From contig JAAMPI010000075.1 in assembly GCA_013054445.1 (NCBI GenBank), forward strand, positions 1-64,000: a DNA stretch of 64,000 nucleotides, written 5' to 3'. A model generated the notes under the pieces. That model made no database searches, was not told the origin of the DNA, and worked only from the letters and a program-made list of their open reading frames with translations. Of the stretch, positions 22,218 to 33,121 are shown piece after piece (within the stretch, counting starts at the first letter, position 1; every line of letters starts with the position of its first letter). This DNA comes from Cudoniella acicularis (taxonomy: Eukaryota; Ascomycota; Leotiomycetes; Helotiales; Helotiaceae). The position numbers and the translations under genes were made by a program.

Positions 22218-23238
22218 TTAATCTTGGAGCATCTGTTGTAGCAATAGAGTCTGTTCTTTCTTATTCTTTGTATCGAGTTCCTGGGATCAGCAAAATTAGT
22301 ATTTCTCCTGGAGGAACAATAACAAAACAGCAGATACTTACCCTCTCCGAACTTTTCATCCTCTTCAAGAAAGTCTGTCCCATCTCCCCAATCTCTTCCT
22401 CCAACTCCTCGACCTTCATTTTGAACTCTAGATCCAAAAGCTCCATTTCTTTCAAGAATCCATTCTCGTTCCTCTTCTTCACAGCCTTGACATCGTCTTC
22501 GGCAAAGCTCTTTTCGCTAAACACCTCGATACCCAACTCCACGTACTCATCCTGCACATCTCTCCACTGCTTCCATAAACCCGCCAGTTTAACTTCCTCC
22601 GTCTCGATAGAGGCCTTGAATAGAGCTAGACGATCCCCGATTTTGACGATCTCGGTCACGCGCTTACCATCACGCCGGCTTGTGGTCTCCAGTTGTTCTT
22701 CAGTAAGATGCACGGAGAGAGTCTTCGACATAGAGTTGGCGCTCTCGAAGAATGCTACGTCGGAGGCGCGAGATTCTGCGAGACGCTCTTTAAAACCACT
22801 GTACACGTCATCAAAAGTTGCTTCGGTGTTGGAGAGTATCGTGCTGCGCGCTGTTTCGATGCCATCTGTTGAGTATTAGCAGAAAGTTCTTTCCCATCTT
22901 CAAAGCACGCGCGCGTAAGACTTACCTTTGAAATCTTGATAGAGATCTGGTTCTTCTGGCGTTTCTTCTCTGTGTCTGCGTGTCTTTCTCTCACGTGTAG
23001 AGTTGGTGGCCTTGGACTTTTTCTTGAACACGCCGGCGATGGAAACAGTCTGTCTTGCGGCGGGTTTTGGAGTGTTTCCCGCCCTAGGAGACTCTCGGGG
23101 CGGATGCTGAGCATCTAGCTGGAATTTTGCGGAAGTACTGACACGAGTGGATTTTCTGACAGGAGACGCGGGTTTGGTAACTCTTCGCCCGGGCTCGAAC
23201 GTGACCTTGCGGTGGGCTTGCGCAGTTTGACGTGCCAT
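22218..23238 (-). CDS. Basic N-terminus plus coiled-coil protein, function unknown
   Basis: Three exons, complement(join(22218..22280,22342..22865,22926..23238)), give 299 residues. Residues 1-100 are strongly basic and Ser/Pro-rich (MARQTAQAHRKVTFEPGRRV, SPVRKSTRVSTSAK, FKKKSKATNS), with several SP/TP sites, suggesting nuclear or chromatin association. From about residue 105 the chain is helical and rich in Glu/Lys heptads, with LDLEFKMKVEELEEEIGEM and ERELDTKNKKEQTLLLQQML at the end, predicted as coiled coil. The last intron (GTAAGTATC to CCCAG) was added because it replaces an unlikely hydrophobic read-through tail by a continuation of the coiled coil. The architecture resembles kinetochore or meiotic scaffold proteins, but I recognise no specific family, so no function is assigned. 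Confidence 0.75.
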
Positions 23239-25142
23239 GATGGTTGAGAATGTTTTGGTGAGATGTTGATGTCGTCAGAGTAGGTAACACGCGTTCGGCG
23301 AAGGAATTTGAGATGGAGGTAGTGACTGCCGAATTGGGAAGTCGCGTCTAAAGAGAGGAAGGTTTCTTTTCGTTCCTTGCTGCAGAACGGCAGCACACGC
23401 ACGCACAGCGTGCAAAGAAATTCGAGGGGAAGACGGATGGATTGCGGTAATGTGACATAATAACTTAAAACAATCATTCTAAGATAAATACAAGGGAATA
23501 TTCTGGTACTGCTTCAAATACTCTTTCTCCCCCGGGCTTTCACTTGTAGCCAAGACCGCAAGCATGTTCAAAAACCCTCCCATTCGGGTCAGATTAGATA
23601 ATGGGCTTGTAGCGACATGGAATATTAAAATAGCCCTGTAGATGAATGCAAAAAGCGAGAAAATCCAAATGAAGTAGAAATCATAGAACCCCTTCATGGA
23701 TATTTGTGTTGTGTATGCTACCTAGTCAGATGTAACTTCGTACAGCAATAAGTGAGAAAAGGAAGGGCTGGGTAGTAGGAGCGAGTGAGCAGTGAACCCC
23801 GTAGATAACTAACACGATATCAACAGCGGTTCATCTGCGGCTCCACTCCAGCCGCCAAACTCGTCTACATATATTCAATTAAGCAAATTTCTTCCAACAA
23901 AAAAAACCCAACTTGTTGTCTAAGTAACATTGGTTACTAACATTTAGTAACTGAGAACAGTATAGGAGTCTGCAACGACGTTAAACTAGCGACAGCCTGG
24001 CTCTTATATGCGACAACTCGATCTTCTGTGTATAATTATGCGATAATGTAACCAGGTCTAGCGGCACAATCGACGCCCGTCCTTACGACATAACACCATA
24101 TGAGGACAAGAAGATGTAGCTCCACTGTAACTACAGAAGAATCGACCGGGTGGAGTGAACTTTTTCTATTTGTGTTGAATTTATTTTTGGAAATATAATT
24201 TTGCCTGTTAGGGTTAAGTGAGAGGAGGAGAGTGTTTTTTTTAGAGGGGAGAGTATTGTCTATCTCCTATCTTATAAGCGATTGATAAAGGGGTCACTGC
24301 AGTACAAAGTTTATTAGCTGTCGAATTCTGTTTTCAATTTCCTGTTCAGAAATAAAGATATATCTTACAATGATAATACGTCACGGATTTTCCCGTCTCC
24401 TTAGTCGTTAGGCGTAAACACTGCAAAGAATCAAAATTATCAATGAGCAAAAAGTGGAAAACGCCAATTCTTTAAAATTTAAAATAAAACGATAGGGACG
24501 CTTAGGTTGACCATTATTCCTCTCTTATAATATTTTACAGTAGCAGAGAAATTTTATCACGGCCGGGGAGAAATACGCACGCCTGTGACACCTCGGTAGA
24601 CCGATGGAATGAGTTTGCGAATGATAAAAAAGCTCCCTATATTATACCACTCTTTTGTACGTATTTGTTTTTTTGTTTTTGTACGTAACATGGCATACGG
24701 AAGTGGGGCTTTCGTACGGCAACTTAGTCCAAAAGAACAACGAAAGAAAGCAAATGCTGTCAGGGCAAGTAAATATTATATATTTTTATAACTTTATAGT
24801 TACGGCCCTTATTGATACACCCCAGTCAAATAGATATCAAAAGGGAGAAAGGAGAGATTCATGGGTTTTAGATTTTAGTCTACACTTTGTTGCTTGCCTC
24901 TTTTCGCTGAATAAGATAAATTTGAAATGGCTAGCCTCAATTAAATCCGTTGAAAGTTTTGAAAGCTCAATTTATGCTCTGGGGATATTCCTAAGGCCTT
25001 CACCACATACCTGTCCTTGACCAGCAACCTTGTACTCCGTCCTTACGCCTTGCTCCAAATCCAAGTCATCATTATAGTCATCACCACTTCCAGAGAGATC
25101 CCAGTCGCCAAATAACTCCAGCAAGAAAGCGCGCTTCAGCAA
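23239..25142. other. AT-rich gene-free stretch
   Basis: About 1.9 kb. The first ~250 bases are the promoter side of the coiled-coil gene. From about 23870 the sequence is AT-rich, with homopolymer runs and low-complexity pieces, and no frame longer than ~120 codons is convincing. It may contain degraded transposon sequence, but I could not define ends or target-site duplications. Confidence 0.45.
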
Positions 25143-25913
25143 TCACTGCTCCAATCTCAGTCTCTTCTCAATAACTTTAACAATCTCATTCCATTCCTTC
25201 ATCGCTCCATCACCAGTATTGCCGCAAGCCAACTCCTTCTCCTGGGGCCTCAACACTTCAAACCATCCTTGGTCACTATGCATATCCACACTCTCGTCAC
25301 AAACACCCCACTCATCCTCCGGAATTTTGATCTGCTTCTTGGTTATTGGATATCTCCACAGCAGTATTCATCGCCAGCGCAGCAATAATCCTCTTCTTTC
25401 CACCCACCGCATTCTCGACTGGGGACTCAATCAATCCGGTAGTATCCCACGCTCTCACTACATTCGTGAGAAGATTATCACTGAAACCGCCTGTGATCTT
25501 GGCAAGAGTATTTGCGCTGAGGGGAGCAATAATAGGGATATGCGCCCATCTCCTCAATTTGATATGCAGAATTCCTTGTCCCCGTTCCACGGATGAACCC
25601 ACTCCTCCTCGTCGAGAAAAATTCCCTCCACATTCTTGATCTTGCGGGGTGAATCACGGCGGGGTTGTTCGGCACTCTGGCCTGCGAGGAAGTTGCGTGC
25701 CGAATGGGTGAGAACGAGGCGAATGGAGAGATTCGGGTGATGAGAGAGTGCTTGAAGAATGTTTGGAATCTTGATGGAGGCTACAGAGCCGCTGGCTGCA
25801 AGCAGGAGATGGATCTTGCCATCGCCATGATGATCTGCTGCTACAAAGGGTGGAGGGTGGCCAGAGATCTCATTGAGGGGTACATCATGCTCGAAATGGA
25901 TGAGTTGTAGCAT
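25143..25913 (-). CDS. Phosphopantothenoylcysteine decarboxylase, reading frame broken twice
   Basis: This flavoprotein decarboxylates 4'-phosphopantothenoylcysteine in CoA synthesis (Cab3/Hal3/Vhs3 family). Reading from the ATG at 25913: [17 protein letters not shown] is the FMN-binding N-terminus, then [17 protein letters not shown] sequence and WVHPW. Near 25595 the frame must shift by one base to continue as [20 protein letters not shown] (the catalytic His lies in this ILHI segment), [39 protein letters not shown]. Near 25360 a second shift of the opposite sense restores the original frame and gives [39 protein letters not shown] and a helical end at 25143. Both breaks lie inside conserved blocks and cancel each other. 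Sequencing or assembly errors are the simplest explanation; a pseudogene is the alternative. It is divergent from GRX5 across ~295 bp. Confidence 0.8.
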
Positions 25914-26207
25914 CTTTCCTTTTTCGCGAATTGTTTCTCGTCTTATTGTCTGGATGTTTCTCAAGGAGGATGGTGCGTTGGTTTCTCCATTGAGGAACGG
26001 ATTCTTATTTGTAGGTTGATAAAGAATGAAAGGTCTCGTATAATTGCGGAACCTTGCGTCTGGCTACGTCTGAACTTCTCACAGCCTTGTCTAGCCGCGC
26101 GCTGTGATTGGTCAGCCCGATTGGAAATCCGCATCTCGCCATTATCGGCATTTCGAGTCTATTTTACCTAGGCACGTCCTTAGAGCATTCAAAAGATCAC
26201 ACACAAG
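25914..26207. promoter_or_regulatory. Short bidirectional promoter of PPCDC gene and GRX5
   Basis: Only about 295 bases separate the two outward-facing start codons, so transcription of the CoA-synthesis gene and the mitochondrial glutaredoxin gene must share this interval. No specific transcription-factor site was recognised. Confidence 0.5.
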
Positions 26208-26799
26208 ATGCTCACCAGACCTCTTTTGTCGTCGGTACGTTTCAAAGACATCTAAGAACCATTGAGCTTTACTGACCAAAAAATACCAGGCACTTCGACA
26301 AGCTGCACGACCAGTTCCTCGAGTCGCCTCTAAATTCTCCTTTCCCCGAATCTCGCCCATATCTATACGCTTCCTCTCTGCAGAAACCAGACAAGCAATC
26401 GATAAAGCTGTCACCTCAGCGCCAGTTGTATTATTTATGAAAGGCACGCCAGAAACGCCACAATGCGGATTTTCGAGAGCAAGCATTCAGATATTAGGTC
26501 TTCAAGGCGTTGATCCATCCAAGTTCAAAGCTTTCAATGTGCTAGAGGATGAGGCATTAAGACAAGGTATTTTAATCATGAAGTGTTTGGTAGATGCTGG
26601 TTGCTAATGGGGAACAGGCATCAAGGAGTATTCCGAATGGCCTACGATTCCACAACTTTATATCGACAAGGAGTTTGTTGGAGGATGTGATATCTTGGTT
26701 GCAATGCATCAAAATGGGGAATTGGCAAAAATGCTAGAGGAGAAGAAGGTGTTGGTGCCAGCGGAGGCTGAAATCCCAGCGGGTGAGGAGCAAAAATAG
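26208..26799 (+). CDS. GRX5: Monothiol glutaredoxin, mitochondrial GRX5 type
   Basis: GRX5 carries and transfers [2Fe-2S] clusters in the mitochondrial iron-sulfur assembly pathway. Three exons, join(26208..26234,26290..26566,26618..26799), give 161 residues. Residues 1-38 form a basic, acid-free mitochondrial leader (MLTRPLLSS, then [20 protein letters not shown]). The glutaredoxin domain starts at [20 protein letters not shown], with the monothiol CGFS active site at 68-71 in TPQCGFS. The cis-Pro region is [19 protein letters not shown], whose WPT-IPQ and GGCDI glutathione-binding motifs are intact. The very short 27-nt first exon is supported by the leader and by a clean GTACGT/CCAG intron. 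The C-terminal tail ([13 protein letters not shown]) is slightly extended. Confidence 0.96.
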
Positions 26800-26936
26800 T
26801 CGATGGGGTGATTGTGTATAAACAACGGAATACTCCATTTGGGAAGTGTAACATCACATACGAATGAAAATTACGGTCTTAGGACGCGAAACTACATCGA
26901 ATTCAGGTTCTCTTACACACCAGGTCCAGCAGTCAA

Positions 26937-27447
26937 CTAGTAAAGCAACCCCTTCTCATCCTCATTAATTTCCACTGCCTTTTTCTTTCTCTTCAACCCT
27001 CTCCACCTACCAACAATACTTTTCCTACCCTCCTTCCTCGGCCGAACCTCAGATGTCCATGTAACACCCCAACAAGCCACCCTGACAAGCGTCATATTCT
27101 TCACATCGCAACCATCGTATAACCCCATGCCACTTCCATCCAATTCTTTTTGCCATGCCATATACCCAGTTCCACTACCAGAAGATGAACACCAACGTGG
27201 AGTTGCTAGACGAGAATTACTCTTAGCAAAAGCATTTGCTATCCATCCTCGGACACAAATACAGCGGCTCCTTTTCCTATTTATAATTTATTAGCAAGTT
27301 CTGGAACTAAATATGAAATTGCTTGACCTACGGTCGAATGGTCTCTGCTTGTTTCCTTAATTCAGTAGGTGGAAACGGAGATTTGGACAGCTCTTCGCCG
27401 AACTCGGGAAGGTCCAAAGGCTCCGTAGGGTCAGCGACTGGATCCAT
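26937..27447 (-). CDS. Small hypothetical protein, two exons
   Basis: Two exons, complement(join(26937..27276,27332..27447)), give 151 residues. The intron (GTAGGT to AATAG, 55 bp) joins KQAETIRP to KRSRCICVRGWIANAFAKSN and keeps a single open frame to the stop at 26937; the other two phases stop quickly. The N-terminus is acidic (MDPVADPTEPLDLPEFGEEL), the centre has several Cys and Trp residues (CICVRGW, PRWCSSSGSG), and the C-terminus is lysine/arginine-rich (GLKRKKKAVEINEDEK), which could act as a nuclear signal. I do not recognise the family. Splice logic and length support a real gene, with no function assigned. It converges on GRX5 with a 137-bp gap. Confidence 0.6.
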
Positions 27448-28412
27448 GTAGAATTAAGCAATCCGATACTGAGTTAGGAGGTTGTTGAGATAAAAGGACG
27501 TTCCCTTCGATATTTAGGTTTCCAGGTGAAGCCCGAGGAGTCTTTGACTGAGATGTTGCTCACAAAAAGCTCTTTCCTATGAACTCTCTTGAGATTTCCA
27601 CAATGGCCTGAAAATAAGCTGTAACTTGGTCACGTCTGGGTGGGTGGTGGCTTGGTAGGAGAGACATTCAGTATTGAGTCTGCTCAACTTAAGGTAAAGA
27701 GAAATCTAAATTCAGTGGAGAAAATGGGACATGTCAGTGTTCTAAACATTTGTTTCCCTCCTTGAGGGGACACAAACGGTGTGGAATGCGTTGTGCTGAA
27801 CGATAAACTGATAGTCGATAGCAACACATTCTTGAAGACGAAGGATGATATTGCTCGACTCAACGACGAGTCAACAACGCTTGATACTGTAGCTTGCTGC
27901 ACTTGGCTACTGATTCAAACAGGTTAGGTTGGTTTGGTTAGGAGAATGAAATATTGTACGACGTAATGACTGAGTTAATTGCTAGTGTATGATCCTTGCA
28001 TGAATTTAATATAAACAAATTTTCGGGAAATTCGGCTTTGCAAGGGTCATAATAATAGTTGTCAGCAAGGAAAGCGAATCAGTAAGAAGTGCAACTCGTG
28101 AAATGCTCAAGGCCAGTAATTTTTTTGATTTCGTGGTAATGCAATTTTAAGATTTAATGATTGCACGGTGCAAACATTAAGGTCTAAATATTTACAAGAA
28201 ATTTTGCGAAGATGCTTCAGACGACTCTCCAAATTTGCTCCGGGCAATTCAGCTCATCGATGATTTTGGTATTCTGACATTTTGACGCCTGATGCTGCTG
28301 CCGCCCTTTTGATATCGTGATGAGATATGAAACTCGTAAACGTCGGCTGGCGACGATGATCATGTGCCGAGAGGTCCACTCCCAAGCATACGGGGGAAGG
28401 TCCGTGAAGAAT
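27448..28412. other. Intergenic, no supported gene
   Basis: Nearly 1 kb between the small hypothetical gene and the 3' end of the secreted barrel protein. It includes the promoter of the former on the left. The minus frame 27684-27902 and the minus frame 28217-28552, which overlaps the next gene, are unsupported. Confidence 0.5.
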
Positions 28413-29327
28413 CTAGTTGAACCACCACTTGCAGGTTGTACGACCAATGCCGAAATCCGCCAATTGTCCGAAAGCAGCCCTTGACAGATCGATGCTGTCT
28501 GTTGAGCAGGTGGGGCATTTATCAATAACCTTGGCGGTAGTTGTCTGGCCATTCGCGGGGTTTACGATCGTGATAGTGCTACCGCAGAGAGGGTTACCAT
28601 TAGACACAGTGCCTAGGATACCCGCCGATAATGCAACGATGTTTTCTGTCAGCCCATCGGCTCCAACGCCACAGGATCCGTATTCGTCTGCGGTAATATC
28701 GTAGAAAGTCATATCGCCAGTGCAGGGGCTTCCAGATGTGCAAGGCAGTCCACTACCACCAGATGAACTACCACCAGAAGAGGCCTGTGAGGTGGTGGCG
28801 ACGACCGGTGCTGCGGAGGTGGTGGTAGGAGCAACAATTTGAGATGAGAGTGTGGTTTGCGGGACAAAAACTGGCGGAGGGGATGAAGTCGAAGAGCTCT
28901 GGACAGGCGAAGGCGATGGCGATGGAGTGTTTACAACAGCAACAGTTGGTGCGACCGGGGCAGCGGTAGACACAGGGACAGATGCAAGAGTAGCAGTAGT
29001 CGAAGGCGTTGGTGCTACGGAGACAGAAGTTGACGAGACCGGGGCCGCGGAAGAGGCTGGCTCGAAGAACTGAGCAGGTTGCTGATCAGCGGATGAAGAG
29101 GTGTCGGGTTGGGCAGAGGGGGAAGCCGCTGAGGTTGGAGGGACGAATCCCTCAGAAACCCAAATTGTGGTAGTGATGTCAATAGTAGTTGTGGTAGAAA
29201 CCCAATCAGTGACCCAAACGACAGTATCAGCGCGTTTGTGGTGCTTGTCCATGTGCTGGTGGCCATGTGGCTGGGCGATAGCTACAGAGGCCATGAGGGA
29301 AACAGCGGCGAAAGTGGCAGACTTCAT
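28413..29327 (-). CDS. Secreted RlpA-like double-psi beta-barrel protein with Ser/Thr/Pro linker
   Basis: A single-exon gene of 304 residues. Residues 1-18 are a signal peptide (MKSATFAAVSLMASVAIA). A short His-rich segment (HGHQHMDKHHKR, about 21-32) ends in Lys-Arg, a likely Kex2 processing site. A long Ser/Thr/Pro/Ala-rich, probably O-glycosylated linker runs to about residue 200. The C-terminal ~100 residues form an RlpA-like/expansin-like double-psi beta-barrel: GDMTFYDITADEYGSCGVG, ENIVALSAGILG, NPLCGSTITIV, TAKVIDKCPTCSTDSIDLSR and FGQLADFGIGRTTCKWWF. It includes the conserved Asp in KCPTCSTDSIDLS and paired Cys residues. Fungal members are extracellular or cell-wall proteins, some reported as allergens or effectors. 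Enzymatic activity is not implied. Confidence 0.9.
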   Translation of the reverse strand: MKSATFAAVSLMASVAIAQPHGHQHMDKHHKRADTVVWVTDWVSTTTTIDITTTIWVSEGFVPPTSAASPSAQPDTSSSADQQPAQFFEPASSAAPVSSTSVSVAPTPSTTATLASVPVSTAAPVAPTVAVVNTPSPSPSPVQSSSTSSPPPVFVPQTTLSSQIVAPTTTSAAPVVATTSQASSGGSSSGGSGLPCTSGSPCTGDMTFYDITADEYGSCGVGADGLTENIVALSAGILGTVSNGNPLCGSTITIVNPANGQTTTAKVIDKCPTCSTDSIDLSRAAFGQLADFGIGRTTCKWWFN

Positions 29328-32300
29328 GATGATGATGTGTATGAAGTTCGTAATAGATAAAAAGGTTGGTCAGAGGTCTGCGCGATCGTTTTAAAGGTGA
29401 TGTTGGAATCGACTGGCGACTGGTCTAAAAGAGGGTTGTTATTGCGAAAAGACAGTGTTGAGAAGCGGTATCTCAAAGTCGTGATTGTTGGCAGGAATGA
29501 ATGTATTGCAGACCAAGGCTGGTAGTGCAACTTTGAGTTGAGAAAAGAAGAAAAGAATGTAGTCGGGCACGGTTTGGTGGAGGTGGAGGTGGAGGTGAAG
29601 AAATTGAGCAGAGCGGGCGCAGCGTATTTTGACCGTCTGCCAGGTGGAGAAAGCCAAGAGTTGAATCAGTTGATCCCCTGCATTAGAGCGGAGCAGGGTT
29701 CGTCTGGTTGGTCTGACCCCTTGGTCAGCCCTGGCGAGCACCGGCCCAGAGCGGGAAGCGATGGTGGTGCCTGGATTTTTCTTACCTTTCCTATTTTTCC
29801 CCTGGATAGCGCTCTCAAGACCCCTGAAGCCCCTAACTTGGTTAGCATTTGGCATCAAAATCCCTGAATCTCGGGGGTGCCACTGCGCTCACTTGTCGCT
29901 CAACGCCCGTCATTCGTGTCTGCCGGCCCCATTCGTTCTGTTTCCTCGGCCAACGCCCGCGCGCTCTTCTCCCAAAACGAGGCCTGGGCACTGACCAGTG
30001 GGCGAGCTCCCAGTGCTGAGTGGTCGTGGTCTTCCGCATTACTGGCGTTGCTCCGCAGGCTCGCAGAGGATCTGCCGCACAGTGATACCATTGGAATCCG
30101 CTCAATCCAGCACCGAAGACAGCAACCAGCGCCTGTGTCCAGAGTGCCGAGTTCTGCACGCCTTCTCCTCGTGGCCCCCTCGCTGGACGAGCACGAAAAA
30201 GCAAGCTGCCGCGTTGCAGGTTTGTGATCACGCTCGACGGTACACTGTTGACATCTTTTGCAGGCCCGTCCCATGGTGCTTCGCCACGTTCGCCAGGGGA
30301 GCCGGCGGAGGACAGCGAACGAACGGGAAGTTGGGAACAGACGGTTCAAGGGCGAGAGCGAGGGCCAGGGCTCAGGCTGGGCCGGTCAGGATCTCCAGCA
30401 TTCCCAGCCGATCCCGAGGCGATTCCTCCGGACCTCCAGCACCAGAGCGGAGCCTCCAGCGTCCAACCAGCAGCGAGTCTGCCCGAAGACCAGCTGTTGT
30501 TTCAGCCAGACAAGCGACGAAAAAAAATGCTCGAGAAGGAGCACGGCATTGGTGCGTTACTCAAAAATGCGGACCTCATCTGATCATCACCTGAACCATT
30601 ACTCAATCATTCTCTAGTGGCCGGAGAGCAGACCGGGCTGCTTCTGCTACTGCAATTCGTTGGCATCGTTTGCAAAGCGGTTCGACATCACAGTTGTGAT
30701 TCGAGTCGGTGAGTTATTCACTGAGAGAGAATTTAATAATACCAATCTGTTATACTGTATTACTACAAGAAGAGTACGTGGATTTATGGCAAAGTTGACA
30801 AAATCGAACTCTCTACTTACGAGATCACGCCTCAGCTTGTGGGTATTCTTTCCTTGATGTGATGCAGCGACATTTACCGCGAGTCAGCGGAACAGTTCGC
30901 TGCAGTGACCGCTCGTACATTGGTTTGAGACCTCAAGGCGGGCGGTCACTCCATTTCTCCTAAACGTTTCGAAATAATCGAGTTCTGAGCATTGGACTGG
31001 CGGTCACTAGATGTGTGGTTGCACAGCCTGCACGGTGCGCACCTGTTTGAAGAAGCACAAACTCTCTGATCCGTCAGAAAAGAAACTTCAGAGCCGTTCA
31101 GCAAAACCAACTCAAGTGGTAGGTAGTTATTGAGACTTTCTGCAGCCAGATTGTCTACAACGGACATTTCTCCTTTCATTCTGAATATGAAATCTGAAAA
31201 GGTCGCTCAGGGGCAGACCCGAAAATAGATCGGGTGTGGATGGACAGTAAGCGACTAGACTTCGTACCAATGCCTTCATGGATGAAGGATTATCTCTATA
31301 GCTGGAGCGACTTTAATCCTATTAACATTACTACCAGATCTTGTGTGGGGTTCAGATCTGCGGAAATAACCATGCTGGGTTTTTTCTGAGGGCCGCACTC
31401 AATATCCAACCTACTGTACCTATATAGGGCAGTGTTAAGAATACCTCACAGGAGCAAAATCACTCACCTGTATAAAGCAAAACATTACGAAAGGACGCGA
31501 AAAGAGACCAATTGCTAGGTTGCTGTCCTACTGTGAGTACCTTAACTAGCCTTTAATAATTTTCACGGCCCTGACGAAAAACCGGACCGAGTACTCACAC
31601 CTGGCAACCCGGAATGATTCATGAGGTTATTATTCCTGTCTCAGTGGTTTCTTTAGCACAAAAAGTGCCCCTACCTGCGCTTTCCGAGACTGGATCCAAC
31701 ACATCGGCATACCTTATCATTTCTAGTAGGAGAATTTCTTCTGATTGCCGTTACCAGAAGTCGCGAAGTTGTTTCAGAGTGAGTTCTGCCTTGTTTTCTC
31801 CCTATTCTCCTTCCGTATGTTCTACATTGACGAGCTTGCACCCGCAATCGCACGCATGTCTCCCTCAGAAGTATTCACAGAATTGATTGGAAGATCTATC
31901 GGAGAAAATATTTGATCCACTTCGGAGTCGGAGCTTTCTGAATTTTTTTTCTTCTTGCGTTTGAAGTCTAGCAGCTAAATTTCTTCGCTCTGCATTAGTG
32001 CGCTGGCCTTGCCAAGATCATACGAGGTTCAGCTGATTTGCGCTTAATTGAACAAAGAAAATATTGTTGAGGTGATGATTGTTTTTGGTGCGTAATTCTC
32101 TGCCCCGCATTGTGTGGAGAGTTCTCGTTCTGCTGTGAAGCAATCATATGCTTCTCCAAAAAATTATCGTCTTTTTCGGCTTGCATCCACATGCCGTCTT
32201 TATACATGCTGATACTCCGGGATTTCTATTTTGGAGAGTATAACTGGTCCTCAGTTAAAGGTTCACCCAGAACCCCAAATTGACGGGTTTAGTGGCAGGC

Positions 32301-32890
32301 ATAGCTGATCTGGCTTGCGCTCTTTTTGTGCAGCCGAGAAGTCTCTTTCTATTGTTAGAGATCTTACAATATAAAATAACTACATGTATGTCTGTAAACA
32401 ACGAGAGAAAGGGGTGGGGTTCTAGGTCGCACCAGTACTTAAGCCATTCCAATAGTTGGCCTACAGCTCGACGTATACGCTGCGAACCATCTATTCTTTC
32501 GACTTTGCCTCGGAACCTCGGTACTGTGAGTCGCATTCTCATATATAATTTTTGCCCCTCGCTTCTCTCACATTCCTATTTCTCTTACTTATCCAGGTTC
32601 CCTATTTTGCCGCATTTACTTACGTACAATTGCACGATCGGGATCTCCGAGAATTCAAAGGTCTCAGCAACAACCTCTAGTATTATCCTAAATTGACTTT
32701 GATATATTTCCCTACTTCCCCTCGAATCCTTCGCTTAACCTACTTCCTATTTCAGCAGTACTACTTATCCGGCATCTTTCTTATAAAACACCAACACCAA
32801 TTCCTCCATTACTTATTCTACATCTCTTCTCCAGTCTAACCAGTCACTTCAACGACATTGTTCAATCGATCACCTTCATATTCAGCAATC
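29328..32890. other. Long intergenic region between two secreted-protein genes
   Basis: About 3.6 kb. The first ~1.2 kb (29.4-30.6 kb) is GC-rich, with many overlapping frames on both strands (e.g. 29998-30594 plus, 29900-30349 minus), a pattern typical of GC-rich non-coding DNA. From about 30.65 kb the sequence is AT-richer. No domain, signal peptide or splice-consistent gene was found. It must include promoters of both flanking genes. Confidence 0.45.
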
Positions 32891-33121
32891 ATGAGTCTCA
32901 AAACATTCATTCTTCTGTGTCTCGCCTCGAACATCGCTGCCCAATCCTGCAGCCAGATCTTCGGAACTTTCTATACGACACCGTTTCAGGCAGACATGAT
33001 AGCTATCGGTTGTAACGCGAGTGGTGAGGGGTGCGATGGTGGAGCGACAACGTTCTATTGTCAACAGATATTACTTGGAGCCGGAGTCGATGATTCGTGT
33101 TGTTTGGTTAACCCTCTTTGA
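32891..33121 (+). CDS. Small secreted cysteine-rich protein
   Basis: A single-exon frame of 76 residues from the ATG at 32891; an in-frame upstream ATG at 32858 would put 11 polar residues before the signal peptide and is less likely. Residues 1-18 (MSLKTFILLCLASNIAAQ) are a clear signal peptide. The mature ~58 residues contain six cysteines (SC, GC, GC, YC, and CC in DSCCLVNPL), an even number compatible with three disulfides. No known fold was recognised. Size, secretion signal and cysteine content are those of fungal small secreted proteins, a class that includes plant-interaction effectors, but nothing here shows that role. It lies at the edge of a gene-poor block. Confidence 0.7.
   Translation: MSLKTFILLCLASNIAAQSCSQIFGTFYTTPFQADMIAIGCNASGEGCDGGATTFYCQQILLGAGVDDSCCLVNPL

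Noticed and set aside
22163..22879. 238-codon plus-strand open frame
   Set aside because: It is the antisense shadow of the coiled-coil gene, whose exons splice cleanly on the minus strand.
23914..24091. Possible solo LTR (TGTTGTC ... ACATAACA)
   Set aside because: The ends are only roughly inverted and no target-site duplication flanks them; a second copy would be needed.
29538..30594. Several 100-200 codon frames on both strands
   Set aside because: All frames are open at once in GC-rich DNA; none has a signal peptide, domain or introns that make a consistent gene.
31515..31540. Shared 15-mer (TGTCCTACTGTGAGT) with 36748
   Set aside because: Identity does not extend on either side, so it is not good evidence for a repeat family.
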